A stretch of 64,000 nt of DNA from an uncultured Erysipelotrichaceae bacterium (lineage in GTDB: Bacteria; Bacillota_I; Bacilli_A; RFN20; CAG-826). The position numbers were made by a program, and so were the translations under genes. The notes below the pieces were generated by a model. That model was not told where the DNA came from. It did no database searches and saw only the letters and a list, made by a program, of their open reading frames with translations. The stretch lies in NCBI GenBank assembly GCA_900314865.1, contig OMWW01000003.1:62001-126000 (forward strand), in the 5' to 3' direction. Of the stretch, positions 23,552 to 32,831 are shown one piece after another (within the stretch, counting starts at the first letter, position 1; every line of letters begins with the position of its first letter).

Positions 23552-26500
23552 ACAAGTATTATCCATTATCTAGTAGTGAACAAACCTTATATATCTCTTC
23601 TTTAAATTCGGGAGATGCATATAACCTCGCTAATTTGGTGAATTTAGGGAAAGAGATTTCTTTAAAAGAAGTCCAAAAGGCTCTTCAAAGTGTTTTCCAA
23701 GCTCACCCATATTTATTCACTGTTCTTTCAATTGACGAAGAAGGAAATATCGTTAAACACATCGAACAAGAAGAAGTCAAACTTGAACTTGAAGAAGTTA
23801 AAGAAGTGAAAGTGGATTCTAAACCATATGAATTACTTAACAAACACTTATATCGCTTCAAACTTTACAGAGTAAAAGATGAATTTGTGTTCTACTTTGA
23901 TTTCCATCACATTATTATGGATGGATCCTCTATTAATATATTTATTAACGATTTCTTTGCTGCTTTAGAAGGAAAAGAACTCGTCAAAGAAAAAGTGGAC
24001 GCTAACGAATTCGCTCTTAACGAGAAAAAAGATATGAAGTCTTCTAGCTACCAAGAAGGAAAAGACTATTACGAAAAACTTGTTGGTGGTGTTGAAACTG
24101 ATTCCACACCTGTAGAAGATATCACTGAAAAAGAAATTAGTTATGGCAATATTCGTGTTCCTTTGTCTTTGAAAAATGATGAAGTAAAAGCTTTAACCAA
24201 AAAACTTGGTATTAAAACCTCATCGTTCTTTTTAGCGGGTTTTTCTTACTTATTAAGTAAGATTAACATGGAAAACGAGGCTCTATTCCTAACTGTTCAT
24301 AATGGAAGAAATGAAGAAGTAAAGCATAGCTTTGGTTCCTATGTTAAGACATATCCTCTTTATCTTTCTTATCAAGACGAAGATTCCACTAGTTCATATT
24401 TAACAAAGATGAATGAACAAGTGATTGAGAACGTTAAACACAATATTTATCCATTTGCTGACATGAATAAAGACCTTGGTGTTTCTTCGGACGTGTTATT
24501 CGCTTATCAAGGCGATTATTTCTATTCCGGAACATACAAAGGCAAAAGAGTGGAAGTCACTCCTATGCTTAGAAAAGATGGAAAAGAGAAGCTTGCGATT
24601 GAATTGCACCGCCTAGAAAACAACTTTGTTATTTGGGTGGAATATCGTAAGGATTTATACCTAGAAAATACGATTAAACATCTAATTAAATTGTATGACG
24701 TTGCTCTTTCTGAATTATTAAAAAGAAAGAAAATGATTGATATCAACTTAGTGGATGAAGAAGAAGTTAAACTTTTAGATTCATTTAATAAGACTAACTT
24801 CCCATACATTGAAGAAGGAAAAACTATTCTTGATGATTTCTTAGATGTTGTCAAAAAACATCCTAACGAAGTTGCGGTTGTCTATAAAGACAAAAAATAT
24901 ACTTATAAAGAAGTTGATGAAATCAGTACTAGAATCGCTAACGAATTAATTAAGTTAGGTGCTAAAAAAGAAAAAGTTGTTTCTATCTTAGCAAAGAAAT
25001 CTGAATATATTGTTTTAGCTAGCTTAGGTGTAATTAAATCTGGTGCGGCTTATCAACCATTAGACCCAACATATCCAAAAGATCGTCTTTCCTTCATGGT
25101 CAAAGACTCTAATGCGATTGTTCTTATTAGAGACCGTGAATATGATGACTTAATTGAAGATTTTAAAGGAAAAGTAGTATTCACTGATGAACTTTTATCT
25201 CTTAAAGATAATAGTGAAATTAAAACTAGACCATCGCCAGAAGATTTATTCATCATGCTATATACCTCTGGTTCCACTGGTGTTCCTAAAGGGGTCATGC
25301 TTGAACATGGCAATATCTTCTCATTTGTTAGATATTACCGCCAAAAATTTAATTTTGGTGTTGGATGTAAAAACGCCGCATATGCATCGTATGGTTTTGA
25401 TGCGGATATGATGGATTTATATCCAACCTTAACTAGTGGTGCTACCGTTTATATCATTCCTGATGAAATGAGACTAAATCTTGTTGAACTCGGTGAATAT
25501 TATAATCAAAACGGCATCACCCATGCTTTTATGACCACTCAAGTTGGTCGTCAATTCATCTCAGAAATTGAAGTGAAATCACTTAAATACTTTATGGTGG
25601 GTGGTGAAAAGCTAGTTCCTATGGATCCGCCTAAAGGTATTAAATTCTTTAATTTATATGGTCCTACCGAAGGTACAGTCTTCTGCACTGACCAAATTGT
25701 AGATAAGAATTACCATCGTATCCCAATTGGTAAATGCTTAAGTGATTACAAAATTTATGTTCTTGATAAAAACAAGAAAAGATTACCAATTCTCACTAGT
25801 GGTGAGTTATATATTTCTGGCCCACAAGTGGCTAGAGGCTACTTAAACCGTGAAAAAGAAAATAGTGAAGCGTTTTTAACTAACTGGTTCACTAATGAAA
25901 AGAAATTTGAAAGATTATATAAAACTGGTGATATTGTTCGTTTGCTTGAAGATGGAACTATTGATTTTATCGGAAGAAAAGATGGGCAAGTCAAAATCAG
26001 GGGCTTCAGAGTGGAACTTTCTGAAGTCGAAAAAGTTATTAGAGATTACCCAGGCATCAAAGACGCAACCGTCAAAGATTTTGCTGATCCTAGTGGAGTG
26101 AAATTTATTGTTGCTTATGTAGTTAGTGATAAGAAGATTGATGTTGAAAGTCTTAACGCCTTTATCTTAGAAAGAAAGCCTCCATATATGGTGCCTTCTT
26201 ATACAATGCAAATTGATAAGATTCCACTTAATCAAAACCAAAAGGTTAATAAGAGAGCTTTACCAGTTCCTGAACTCAAAGTTGAAGAAAAGATCTCTCC
26301 AAGAAATAAAGACGAACAAGATATTTTTGATATCTTAAAGACTGTTCTTGGACATGATCAATTCGGTGTCACCAACGATATATTTGAAGTTGGCTTAACT
26401 TCTGTTTCTTCGATTAGATTTACAATCCTCTTATCAAAGAAATACGATAAGACAGTGGATAACGCTGATTTAAAAGCGCATCCAACCATTGCCTCTTTAG

Positions 26501-29500
26501 CGGAATTTTTACTTAATAAAGAAGAAGACAAAGTCTTTGAAATGTTAGATGAATATCCGCTTAGTAAAACTCAAGAAGGCATCTTTGTTGAATGCGTTTC
26601 TAAAGTTAATTCCACCAACTACAACATTCCTTATCTATTTAAATTAGATAAGAAGATGGATTTGAACAAATTAAAAGAGGCGGTTATGAAAGCCATTGAT
26701 AACCACCCATATCTCAAATCTATTTTATACATGAATGATAATGGTGATATCCTCGCTAAGAGAAATAAGGAGTCTGCCAAAGTTGAGATTCTTGAAAAAG
26801 AAATCGATATCAAATCTTTGGTAAGACCATTCTCTATTCTTAATAGTGAACTTTATCGAGTTGAAATCTATAAAGGAAAAGACAACTATCTTTTCTTAGA
26901 TTTCCATCATATCCTTTGTGATGGTACTTCTGAAGCCATTATCTTAAGTGATATTGATAAAGCCTATAAAGGAGAAGAACTCACTCCTGAGACTTATAGT
27001 GGCTACGAAGTAGCGTTACAAGAAAAAGAGGATTTAGCGTCTGATAAACTCGCTAAAGCTAAAGAATTCTATAATCAAGTTTTAAAAGATGTTGATGGTG
27101 AATTCACCATGAAGAAAGATTTGAAAGTCAAAGAAGAATCTAAACTCAAATCAGTCGACTTCATTCTTGATTTAGATAATGATAAAGTTTCTAACTTTGT
27201 TGATAAGAACAAGTTAACAAATAACGCATTATTCAACTTTGCGTTTGGTTTCACCTTATCTAAATTCATCTATAAAGATGATTGTCTATATGAAACCATC
27301 TATAACGGTCGTAAATCTTCTAAAGTGATGAACACTGTTTCAATGCTTGTTAAGACTTTACCGGTATATATCAAATACGAAGAAAAAGATCCAATCCTTA
27401 ACAAAGTTAAGGAGATGCAAGAATTGCTATCTGGATTAGAAGAAAACGACTTATATTCCTTTGGTGATGTCGCTAGCGATTATAACTTAAAGGCAGATGT
27501 CATCTTTGCTTATCAAGGTGATAACTTTAATTTCGAAGAAATTGGCGGCTTAAAAGTCACTCCAATTCTTATGGAAAGCGAAACACCTAAGAGTGATTTT
27601 GGTTTAGACATCTTCTTAGAAAATGGCAAATATCGCGCTCATTTTGAATGGGATGAAGCTGTTTATAATGATGAAACCATCAATTCGTTCAAGCGTTTAT
27701 TTGAACTTGTATTAAATGAATTATTAGCCAAGAAAAATGTTGAAGATATCAACTGTCTACCTAAATATGACGAAGACTTATATGTCAAATTCAATCAGAC
27801 CGAGGTTAAAATTCCAGACATTACAGTCAATCAATTATTAGAAAAAGTAGCATCTGAAAAGCCAAATAAAGTAGCGGTGGTTGCAAAAAACGGTAAGCTT
27901 ACTTATCAAGAGCTTGATGAATCTGCGAATAAAGTTGCTAATAAACTTCTCGAAGTTGGTGCTTCTTTAGGCGATCGCATCATCATGTTTATGCCAAGAA
28001 CTAAAGAGGCTTATGTGGTTAGACAAGGTATTGTTAAATCTGGAGCGGCATTTGTTCCAGTTGATCCAAAATATCCAGACGATCGTGTGAGTTATATTAT
28101 TACTGATTCTGGTAGTAAGATTCTTATTTCCACTAAAGAAATTATTGATTGTAAAAAAGAACTCATCGATTCTACAGGCGTTGTTGCTTTAGCGATAGAA
28201 GATATTTTAACAAGCAAAAAGATTAATAATCCAAATGTTAAGATTCCTCAAACTTCACTTGCCTATGTTATTTACACCTCAGGTTCCACTGGTAGACCAA
28301 AAGGCGTGATGATTGCTCATCGTAACTTATTAAACTACGTCTTAGATGAAACGAACTTAGCGACTATTTGTTATCGTGATATTGGAGATGACTGTGTCAG
28401 CTGTTCATTTGCATCATTATCATTTGATGCTTCTTTACAAGAAGAGTTCGTTCCTTTAACACATGGTTATACTGCAGTGATTGCTAGCGAAGAAGAGATT
28501 GAAAACCCAATGCTCCTTGCTAAGACACTTAAAGAAAATCATGTTAAATATATGTTTATGACCCCTTCATTTGTATCTAACTTGTTAGATATTGATGTCT
28601 TTGTGGACGCTCTTAAAGAGTTTAAATATCTCGATATGGGTGCAGAAGCAGTTCCAATGGAATTATGTAATCGTTTAAGAAGTCTTGGTGTGACCGCTAA
28701 CCTTCTTAATGGTTATGGTCCAACTGAAACCACAATTACAGCGACCTACGCTCTTGTTAAAGACAAATACATGACAATTGGTAAACCGGTTGCTAACACT
28801 AAAACATATGTTTTAGATAAACATGGTCACCTATTACCACTTAATGCGATTGGTGATTTAACTATTTGTGGAGAATCTGTAGGCTTAGGTTATTTAGGAA
28901 TGCCTGATAAAACTAAAGAAGCCTTCATCACTGTTAAAGGAATAAAGGCTTACCGTAGTGGTGATATGGCTAGAATCAATAGTGAAGGTAATGTTGAATT
29001 CTTTGGCCGACTTGATAACCAAGTTAAACTTAGAGGTCTTAGGGTAGAACTCGACGAAATTGAAAGAGTACTCAACTCTTACGAAGGAGTTACTAGAAGT
29101 ATAATCTTAGTCAAGACTAACGCCACAGAAGGCGACTATTTAGCTGCTTACTTCACTGCTAGTAAAGTAGTGGATAAAGATGATTTATTAACACATATGG
29201 GTAAATACTTGACTCCATACATGGTGCCAAAAGTGATTACTCAATTAGATAAATTCCCACTTACTCCAAATGGAAAGATTGACAAGAAGTCTCTTCCAGA
29301 AGTGGAGATTAAAGTGGAACATAAAGAAGTAAAAGCCGCTTCTAATGACTTAGAAGAGAAACTCCTCTCCTTATTTAAGAAAGCCTTAGGCAAGGATAAT
29401 GTTGGTGTTGATGATGACTTCTTTGAAATGGGCGGAACATCCTTAAGCGTTTCTAAAGTAGCGATGCTCGCTTTGAATATGGGCCTACCAATCGCTTATG

Positions 29501-30771
29501 GTGATGTATTTGATCATTCCACAGTTTTAGAACTTGAAGAATACATTAATTCTTTGTCTGGGGAACAAACTAAAGAAGTGTCTACCAAACAAGAAGAAGC
29601 TGAATTATCAAGCTTGGCTCATAATGTTGTTGATGAAGTTAATGACATTAATGATGATTTTAAAGTGAGAAAGGTTCTATTAACTGGTTCTACTGGATTC
29701 TTAGGAATTCATATCCTTAAAGAATTAATGAATCAAAAGATGCAAATTGTTGCTCTTATTAGAGGTGGCAAACTCGATCCAAAACAAAGATTACTTGGAT
29801 TGTTAACTTATTACTTTGATTCACCGTTAATTGAAGAAGTTGAACAATTTGTAACTATTGTTGATGGTGATGTTACTGATGAAACCTTATATGACAAACT
29901 TAAGGATTATGATTTCAACCTTATCATTAATTCCGCAGCGATTGTTAAACACTTCGCTAATAGTGACATCATTGAAAGAGTCAATGTTGGTGGTGTGAAG
30001 AATTTGATTGAAATTGCGAAAAAGAAATCTTCTCGTATTGTTCAAATCTCTACTTTATCTGTTGCGGGCGAAAATATTGATGAGAAGTTTGCTCCATCCT
30101 TTAGGATGAAAGAAAATATGTTAGACTTTGGACAAGATGTTTCTAATAAATATGTCCATTCTAAATTTGACGCAGAAGAGGCTATCTTAGAAGCGGTTGA
30201 AAAAGATGGATTAGATGGCAAGATTGTCCGTGTTGGTAACCTTATGAGTAGACAAAGCGATGGTGAATTCCAAGCTAACTCAATTACAAACGGCTTCATG
30301 AGAGATTTGAAGGGCTATGTCACATTACACAAATTCCCTGTCAACTCTATGGATGTTGAAGTTGACTTCTCACCAATTGACGAAGTGGCAAAAACCATTC
30401 TCTTATTAGCAAAAACGCCACAGAAGTTCACTGTTTTCCATTCAGCAAACTCTCATATGGTACAAATGGGCGACATTATTTATGTTCTCAACGAACTTGG
30501 ATTTGATATTGAAGTTGTGAGTGATGATGACTTCTTGAAATCAATGAAAGAGATGATGCTTGATGACTCTAAGAGCATGTTAGTGTCTTCATTAATCTCT
30601 TATTCCTCAAGTGATATGCACACTCACTCATTTATCCTTTCTGACAATGAATTTACGAACAAGTCTTTGTATCATTTAGGATACAAATGGCCAATTACTG
30701 ATTATAATTATCTAAAGAACGCGATTAATTCCTTAGCGACTCTCGACTTCTTTAATAGGACTGACGTATGA
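23548..30771 (+). CDS. Two-module NRPS with terminal reductase (C-A-T-C-A-T-R)
   Basis: 2407 residues. C1: FHHIIMDG near 120. A1: LYTSGSTGVPKG near 571, NLYGPTEGT near 703, YKTGD near 791, with unusual NQKVNK instead of NGKVDR near 896. T1: GLTS with Ser952. C2: FHHILCDG near 1119. A2: YTSGSTGRPKG near 1576, GYGPTETT near 1722, NGKIDK near 1908. T2: EMGGTSLS with Ser1965. R: LLTGSTGFLG near 2044, Ser in STLSVAG and YVHSK (Tyr2201/Lys2205). An N-terminal C domain suggests acylation of the first residue; the NAD(P)H reductase would release a dipeptide aldehyde, which can cyclise to a (dihydro)pyrazinone, as known for gut NRPSs of this architecture. The PPTase is upstream and a MATE exporter fusion is coupled downstream by a 4-bp overlap. 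Confidence 0.93.
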   Translation: MNKYYPLSSSEQTLYISSLNSGDAYNLANLVNLGKEISLKEVQKALQSVFQAHPYLFTVLSIDEEGNIVKHIEQEEVKLELEEVKEVKVDSKPYELLNKHLYRFKLYRVKDEFVFYFDFHHIIMDGSSINIFINDFFAALEGKELVKEKVDANEFALNEKKDMKSSSYQEGKDYYEKLVGGVETDSTPVEDITEKEISYGNIRVPLSLKNDEVKALTKKLGIKTSSFFLAGFSYLLSKINMENEALFLTVHNGRNEEVKHSFGSYVKTYPLYLSYQDEDSTSSYLTKMNEQVIENVKHNIYPFADMNKDLGVSSDVLFAYQGDYFYSGTYKGKRVEVTPMLRKDGKEKLAIELHRLENNFVIWVEYRKDLYLENTIKHLIKLYDVALSELLKRKKMIDINLVDEEEVKLLDSFNKTNFPYIEEGKTILDDFLDVVKKHPNEVAVVYKDKKYTYKEVDEISTRIANELIKLGAKKEKVVSILAKKSEYIVLASLGVIKSGAAYQPLDPTYPKDRLSFMVKDSNAIVLIRDREYDDLIEDFKGKVVFTDELLSLKDNSEIKTRPSPEDLFIMLYTSGSTGVPKGVMLEHGNIFSFVRYYRQKFNFGVGCKNAAYASYGFDADMMDLYPTLTSGATVYIIPDEMRLNLVELGEYYNQNGITHAFMTTQVGRQFISEIEVKSLKYFMVGGEKLVPMDPPKGIKFFNLYGPTEGTVFCTDQIVDKNYHRIPIGKCLSDYKIYVLDKNKKRLPILTSGELYISGPQVARGYLNREKENSEAFLTNWFTNEKKFERLYKTGDIVRLLEDGTIDFIGRKDGQVKIRGFRVELSEVEKVIRDYPGIKDATVKDFADPSGVKFIVAYVVSDKKIDVESLNAFILERKPPYMVPSYTMQIDKIPLNQNQKVNKRALPVPELKVEEKISPRNKDEQDIFDILKTVLGHDQFGVTNDIFEVGLTSVSSIRFTILLSKKYDKTVDNADLKAHPTIASLAEFLLNKEEDKVFEMLDEYPLSKTQEGIFVECVSKVNSTNYNIPYLFKLDKKMDLNKLKEAVMKAIDNHPYLKSILYMNDNGDILAKRNKESAKVEILEKEIDIKSLVRPFSILNSELYRVEIYKGKDNYLFLDFHHILCDGTSEAIILSDIDKAYKGEELTPETYSGYEVALQEKEDLASDKLAKAKEFYNQVLKDVDGEFTMKKDLKVKEESKLKSVDFILDLDNDKVSNFVDKNKLTNNALFNFAFGFTLSKFIYKDDCLYETIYNGRKSSKVMNTVSMLVKTLPVYIKYEEKDPILNKVKEMQELLSGLEENDLYSFGDVASDYNLKADVIFAYQGDNFNFEEIGGLKVTPILMESETPKSDFGLDIFLENGKYRAHFEWDEAVYNDETINSFKRLFELVLNELLAKKNVEDINCLPKYDEDLYVKFNQTEVKIPDITVNQLLEKVASEKPNKVAVVAKNGKLTYQELDESANKVANKLLEVGASLGDRIIMFMPRTKEAYVVRQGIVKSGAAFVPVDPKYPDDRVSYIITDSGSKILISTKEIIDCKKELIDSTGVVALAIEDILTSKKINNPNVKIPQTSLAYVIYTSGSTGRPKGVMIAHRNLLNYVLDETNLATICYRDIGDDCVSCSFASLSFDASLQEEFVPLTHGYTAVIASEEEIENPMLLAKTLKENHVKYMFMTPSFVSNLLDIDVFVDALKEFKYLDMGAEAVPMELCNRLRSLGVTANLLNGYGPTETTITATYALVKDKYMTIGKPVANTKTYVLDKHGHLLPLNAIGDLTICGESVGLGYLGMPDKTKEAFITVKGIKAYRSGDMARINSEGNVEFFGRLDNQVKLRGLRVELDEIERVLNSYEGVTRSIILVKTNATEGDYLAAYFTASKVVDKDDLLTHMGKYLTPYMVPKVITQLDKFPLTPNGKIDKKSLPEVEIKVEHKEVKAASNDLEEKLLSLFKKALGKDNVGVDDDFFEMGGTSLSVSKVAMLALNMGLPIAYGDVFDHSTVLELEEYINSLSGEQTKEVSTKQEEAELSSLAHNVVDEVNDINDDFKVRKVLLTGSTGFLGIHILKELMNQKMQIVALIRGGKLDPKQRLLGLLTYYFDSPLIEEVEQFVTIVDGDVTDETLYDKLKDYDFNLIINSAAIVKHFANSDIIERVNVGGVKNLIEIAKKKSSRIVQISTLSVAGENIDEKFAPSFRMKENMLDFGQDVSNKYVHSKFDAEEAILEAVEKDGLDGKIVRVGNLMSRQSDGEFQANSITNGFMRDLKGYVTLHKFPVNSMDVEVDFSPIDEVAKTILLLAKTPQKFTVFHSANSHMVQMGDIIYVLNELGFDIEVVSDDDFLKSMKEMMLDDSKSMLVSSLISYSSSDMHTHSFILSDNEFTNKSLYHLGYKWPITDYNYLKNAINSLATLDFFNRTDV

Positions 30772-32525
30772 CATTAGAACGTAATTCTAAACTTGTTAAT
30801 CGTAAATTCATTCAATACTTAATCCCATCAATATTGATGATCTTTGCTATGCAATTTGGATCTTTGGTTGATGGAATTTTAGTTGGAAATATGATTGGTA
30901 ATGACGCTCTTAGTGCGACATCTTTAGTATCTCCAATTTTATATATTATTCAACTTCCTGGTTTTGCTCTAGGGGCTGGTGGATCAATTGTAATTGCAAA
31001 TTTGCTTGGTAAGCGTGATACCGAAGGAGCTAAGAAAACATTTTCTATTGCCATCGTTATCGGACTTGGAATATCTATTGTTTTTGCTCTACTTGCATTT
31101 TTGATTTCTAAACCTTTAGCATCTTTATTTAGCGCTGACCCTGTGTATCAAGAATATGCCTATCAATTTATCCTTGGCTATTTATTAACCGATCCAATTA
31201 TTACCATGTCTTTGATTATTGGTTCCTTTATGGCGGTTGATAATAATCCTAGATTATCTTCCATTATGTTTATTGTCTCAAATGTAGCTAAAGTTGCATT
31301 TGAATTATTGTTTATTAAAACCTTTGGTTCGTGGTCGACTTTTGGTGCTGCTATTTCTGCTGGAGTGGGTTATTTAATTGGCCTTATTACTATTATTTTC
31401 TATATTAGAAGTCAGAAGAGAAATTTAACCTTCTCAATTAAGATAAAAAACGGTCGCCTTAAAGAGATTTTTAAGGCCAGTAGCACAACCGCACTTAATC
31501 TCGCTCTTACTGCAATTCAAATGCTTATTGTCAATATCTTTATTGGACAACAAATAACTCAAGGTTTTGAATTACAAATATATGGTCTAGTAGCGAACAT
31601 GGTCTTCTTATTTGATCTTGTTTGTGGTGGAATTCTTAATATAATTCCAACAATTTGTGGCATTTTTTACGGCGAAAAAGACTATTATTCGCTGAAAAAG
31701 ATCACTAGAAAAATCTACCTGATTAATATAATTGCGACACTTGTTATTACGGCGTTTATCGCTATTCTTCCTGGTGTTTATTCCTCTATCTTTGGTTATA
31801 ACGATCCAACTCATGCGGAATACTCCTACAAGATTTTAAGAATTTATTTAATCTCATTTGTTCCTTATGAAATAAGTAAATTCTCTATGAATTATTACCC
31901 CACAATTGATAAGGTTTCTCCTTCGATTGTTACGGTATTATGCCGTGAATTAATTATCGTATTACCTGTCACTTTGGTCTTGCTATTTAAGATGGGATTA
32001 GAGGGATATTGTTTAGCCTGTGCTATTACAGAAGTATCTACGGTTATTATTACCTATGCCTATATCTTTATTTACGAAAAAGTTAAGAAGAAATCGTTTG
32101 GTATTTTCATGATTGATAAAGACGAATATAAATCATTTGATGTTTCTCTTACTAACGATCTTTCTAACGCTTCTAGGGTTTCTGAAAGTTTGACAAATTT
32201 CGCACTTAGCAATGGTGTTAAAAATCGTGAAGCTCAAGTGGTGGGATTAGCAGCAGAAGAAATCGTTAGTAATATTGATACTTATGGTTATAAAAAAGGT
32301 CAAACAGGCTATATTGATGTGAATCTTAAGATAATTAATGATATCCTATTATTACGTATCAGGGATGATGGTTTACCATTTGACCCAACGAAATATGAGT
32401 TTGATAACGATGAAGGATATTCCACTAGTGGTATCAAACTTATTATGAATCTTACTGATAAGATGACTTATATGAGGGTATTAAGCCTCAACAACACAAT
32501 ATTTGAAATCAAAATAAAGGAGTGA
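30768..32525 (+). CDS. MATE transporter fused to an RsbW-like HATPase domain
   Basis: 585 residues. Residues 1-450 form a complete MATE transporter (about 12 segments; LIPSILMIFAMQFGSLVDGI and GAGGSIVIANLLGKRD match the family). After a short linker, residues ~465-585 form an anti-sigma-factor-type HATPase: LAAEEIVSNIDTYGY (N-box, near 490-504), RIRDDGLPFDP (near 531-541) and GYSTSGIKLIMNL. The start overlaps the NRPS stop by 4 bp, so export of the NRPS product is likely. A STAS gene follows after 6 nt. The fusion suggests that a phosphorylatable STAS protein gates the transporter or is its substrate. Confidence 0.85.
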   Translation: MTLERNSKLVNRKFIQYLIPSILMIFAMQFGSLVDGILVGNMIGNDALSATSLVSPILYIIQLPGFALGAGGSIVIANLLGKRDTEGAKKTFSIAIVIGLGISIVFALLAFLISKPLASLFSADPVYQEYAYQFILGYLLTDPIITMSLIIGSFMAVDNNPRLSSIMFIVSNVAKVAFELLFIKTFGSWSTFGAAISAGVGYLIGLITIIFYIRSQKRNLTFSIKIKNGRLKEIFKASSTTALNLALTAIQMLIVNIFIGQQITQGFELQIYGLVANMVFLFDLVCGGILNIIPTICGIFYGEKDYYSLKKITRKIYLINIIATLVITAFIAILPGVYSSIFGYNDPTHAEYSYKILRIYLISFVPYEISKFSMNYYPTIDKVSPSIVTVLCRELIIVLPVTLVLLFKMGLEGYCLACAITEVSTVIITYAYIFIYEKVKKKSFGIFMIDKDEYKSFDVSLTNDLSNASRVSESLTNFALSNGVKNREAQVVGLAAEEIVSNIDTYGYKKGQTGYIDVNLKIINDILLLRIRDDGLPFDPTKYEFDNDEGYSTSGIKLIMNLTDKMTYMRVLSLNNTIFEIKIKE

Positions 32526-32531
32526 TTTTTT

Positions 32532-32828
32532 ATGGAAATTAAGTTTACTCATGGTAATGAAATGGTGGTCAAACTAATTGGAAGATTAGATACAGTCACC
32601 TCCACCCAATTAGCTGATGCACTTGCTAAAGAAAAGGTTGATGAACCAATGGTAATTATTGACGCTAGCGAATTAGAATACATTTCTTCCGCTGGCCTTA
32701 GATTGCTTATTTCTTTAAAAAAGGAATTAGCAGATAAGAACAAGACTCTTGAAATTCATTCTTTGAATGATGTTTGTACAGAAGTTTTTAAAGTTACTGG
32801 TTTCATTAATGTTTTAACTGTTAAATAA
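32532..32828 (+). CDS. STAS-domain anti-sigma-factor-antagonist-like protein
   Basis: 98 residues forming a single STAS domain. The phosphorylatable Ser lies in LEYISSAGLRLL (about 51-62), the RsbV/SpoIIAA signature. A GGAGTG ribosome site precedes the ATG. It sits between the MATE-HATPase fusion and a SpoIIE-type phosphatase, so kinase, antagonist and phosphatase are contiguous, separated by 6 and 3 nt. By analogy with RsbW/RsbV/RsbU it would be phosphorylated by the HATPase domain and dephosphorylated by the PP2C. Confidence 0.9.
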   Translation: MEIKFTHGNEMVVKLIGRLDTVTSTQLADALAKEKVDEPMVIIDASELEYISSAGLRLLISLKKELADKNKTLEIHSLNDVCTEVFKVTGFINVLTVK

Positions 32829-32831
32829 AAT

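Noticed and set aside
24522..30299. Several minus-strand frames of 60-110 codons inside the NRPS
   Set aside because: They oppose conserved A, C and R domain motifs and show no independent coding signs.
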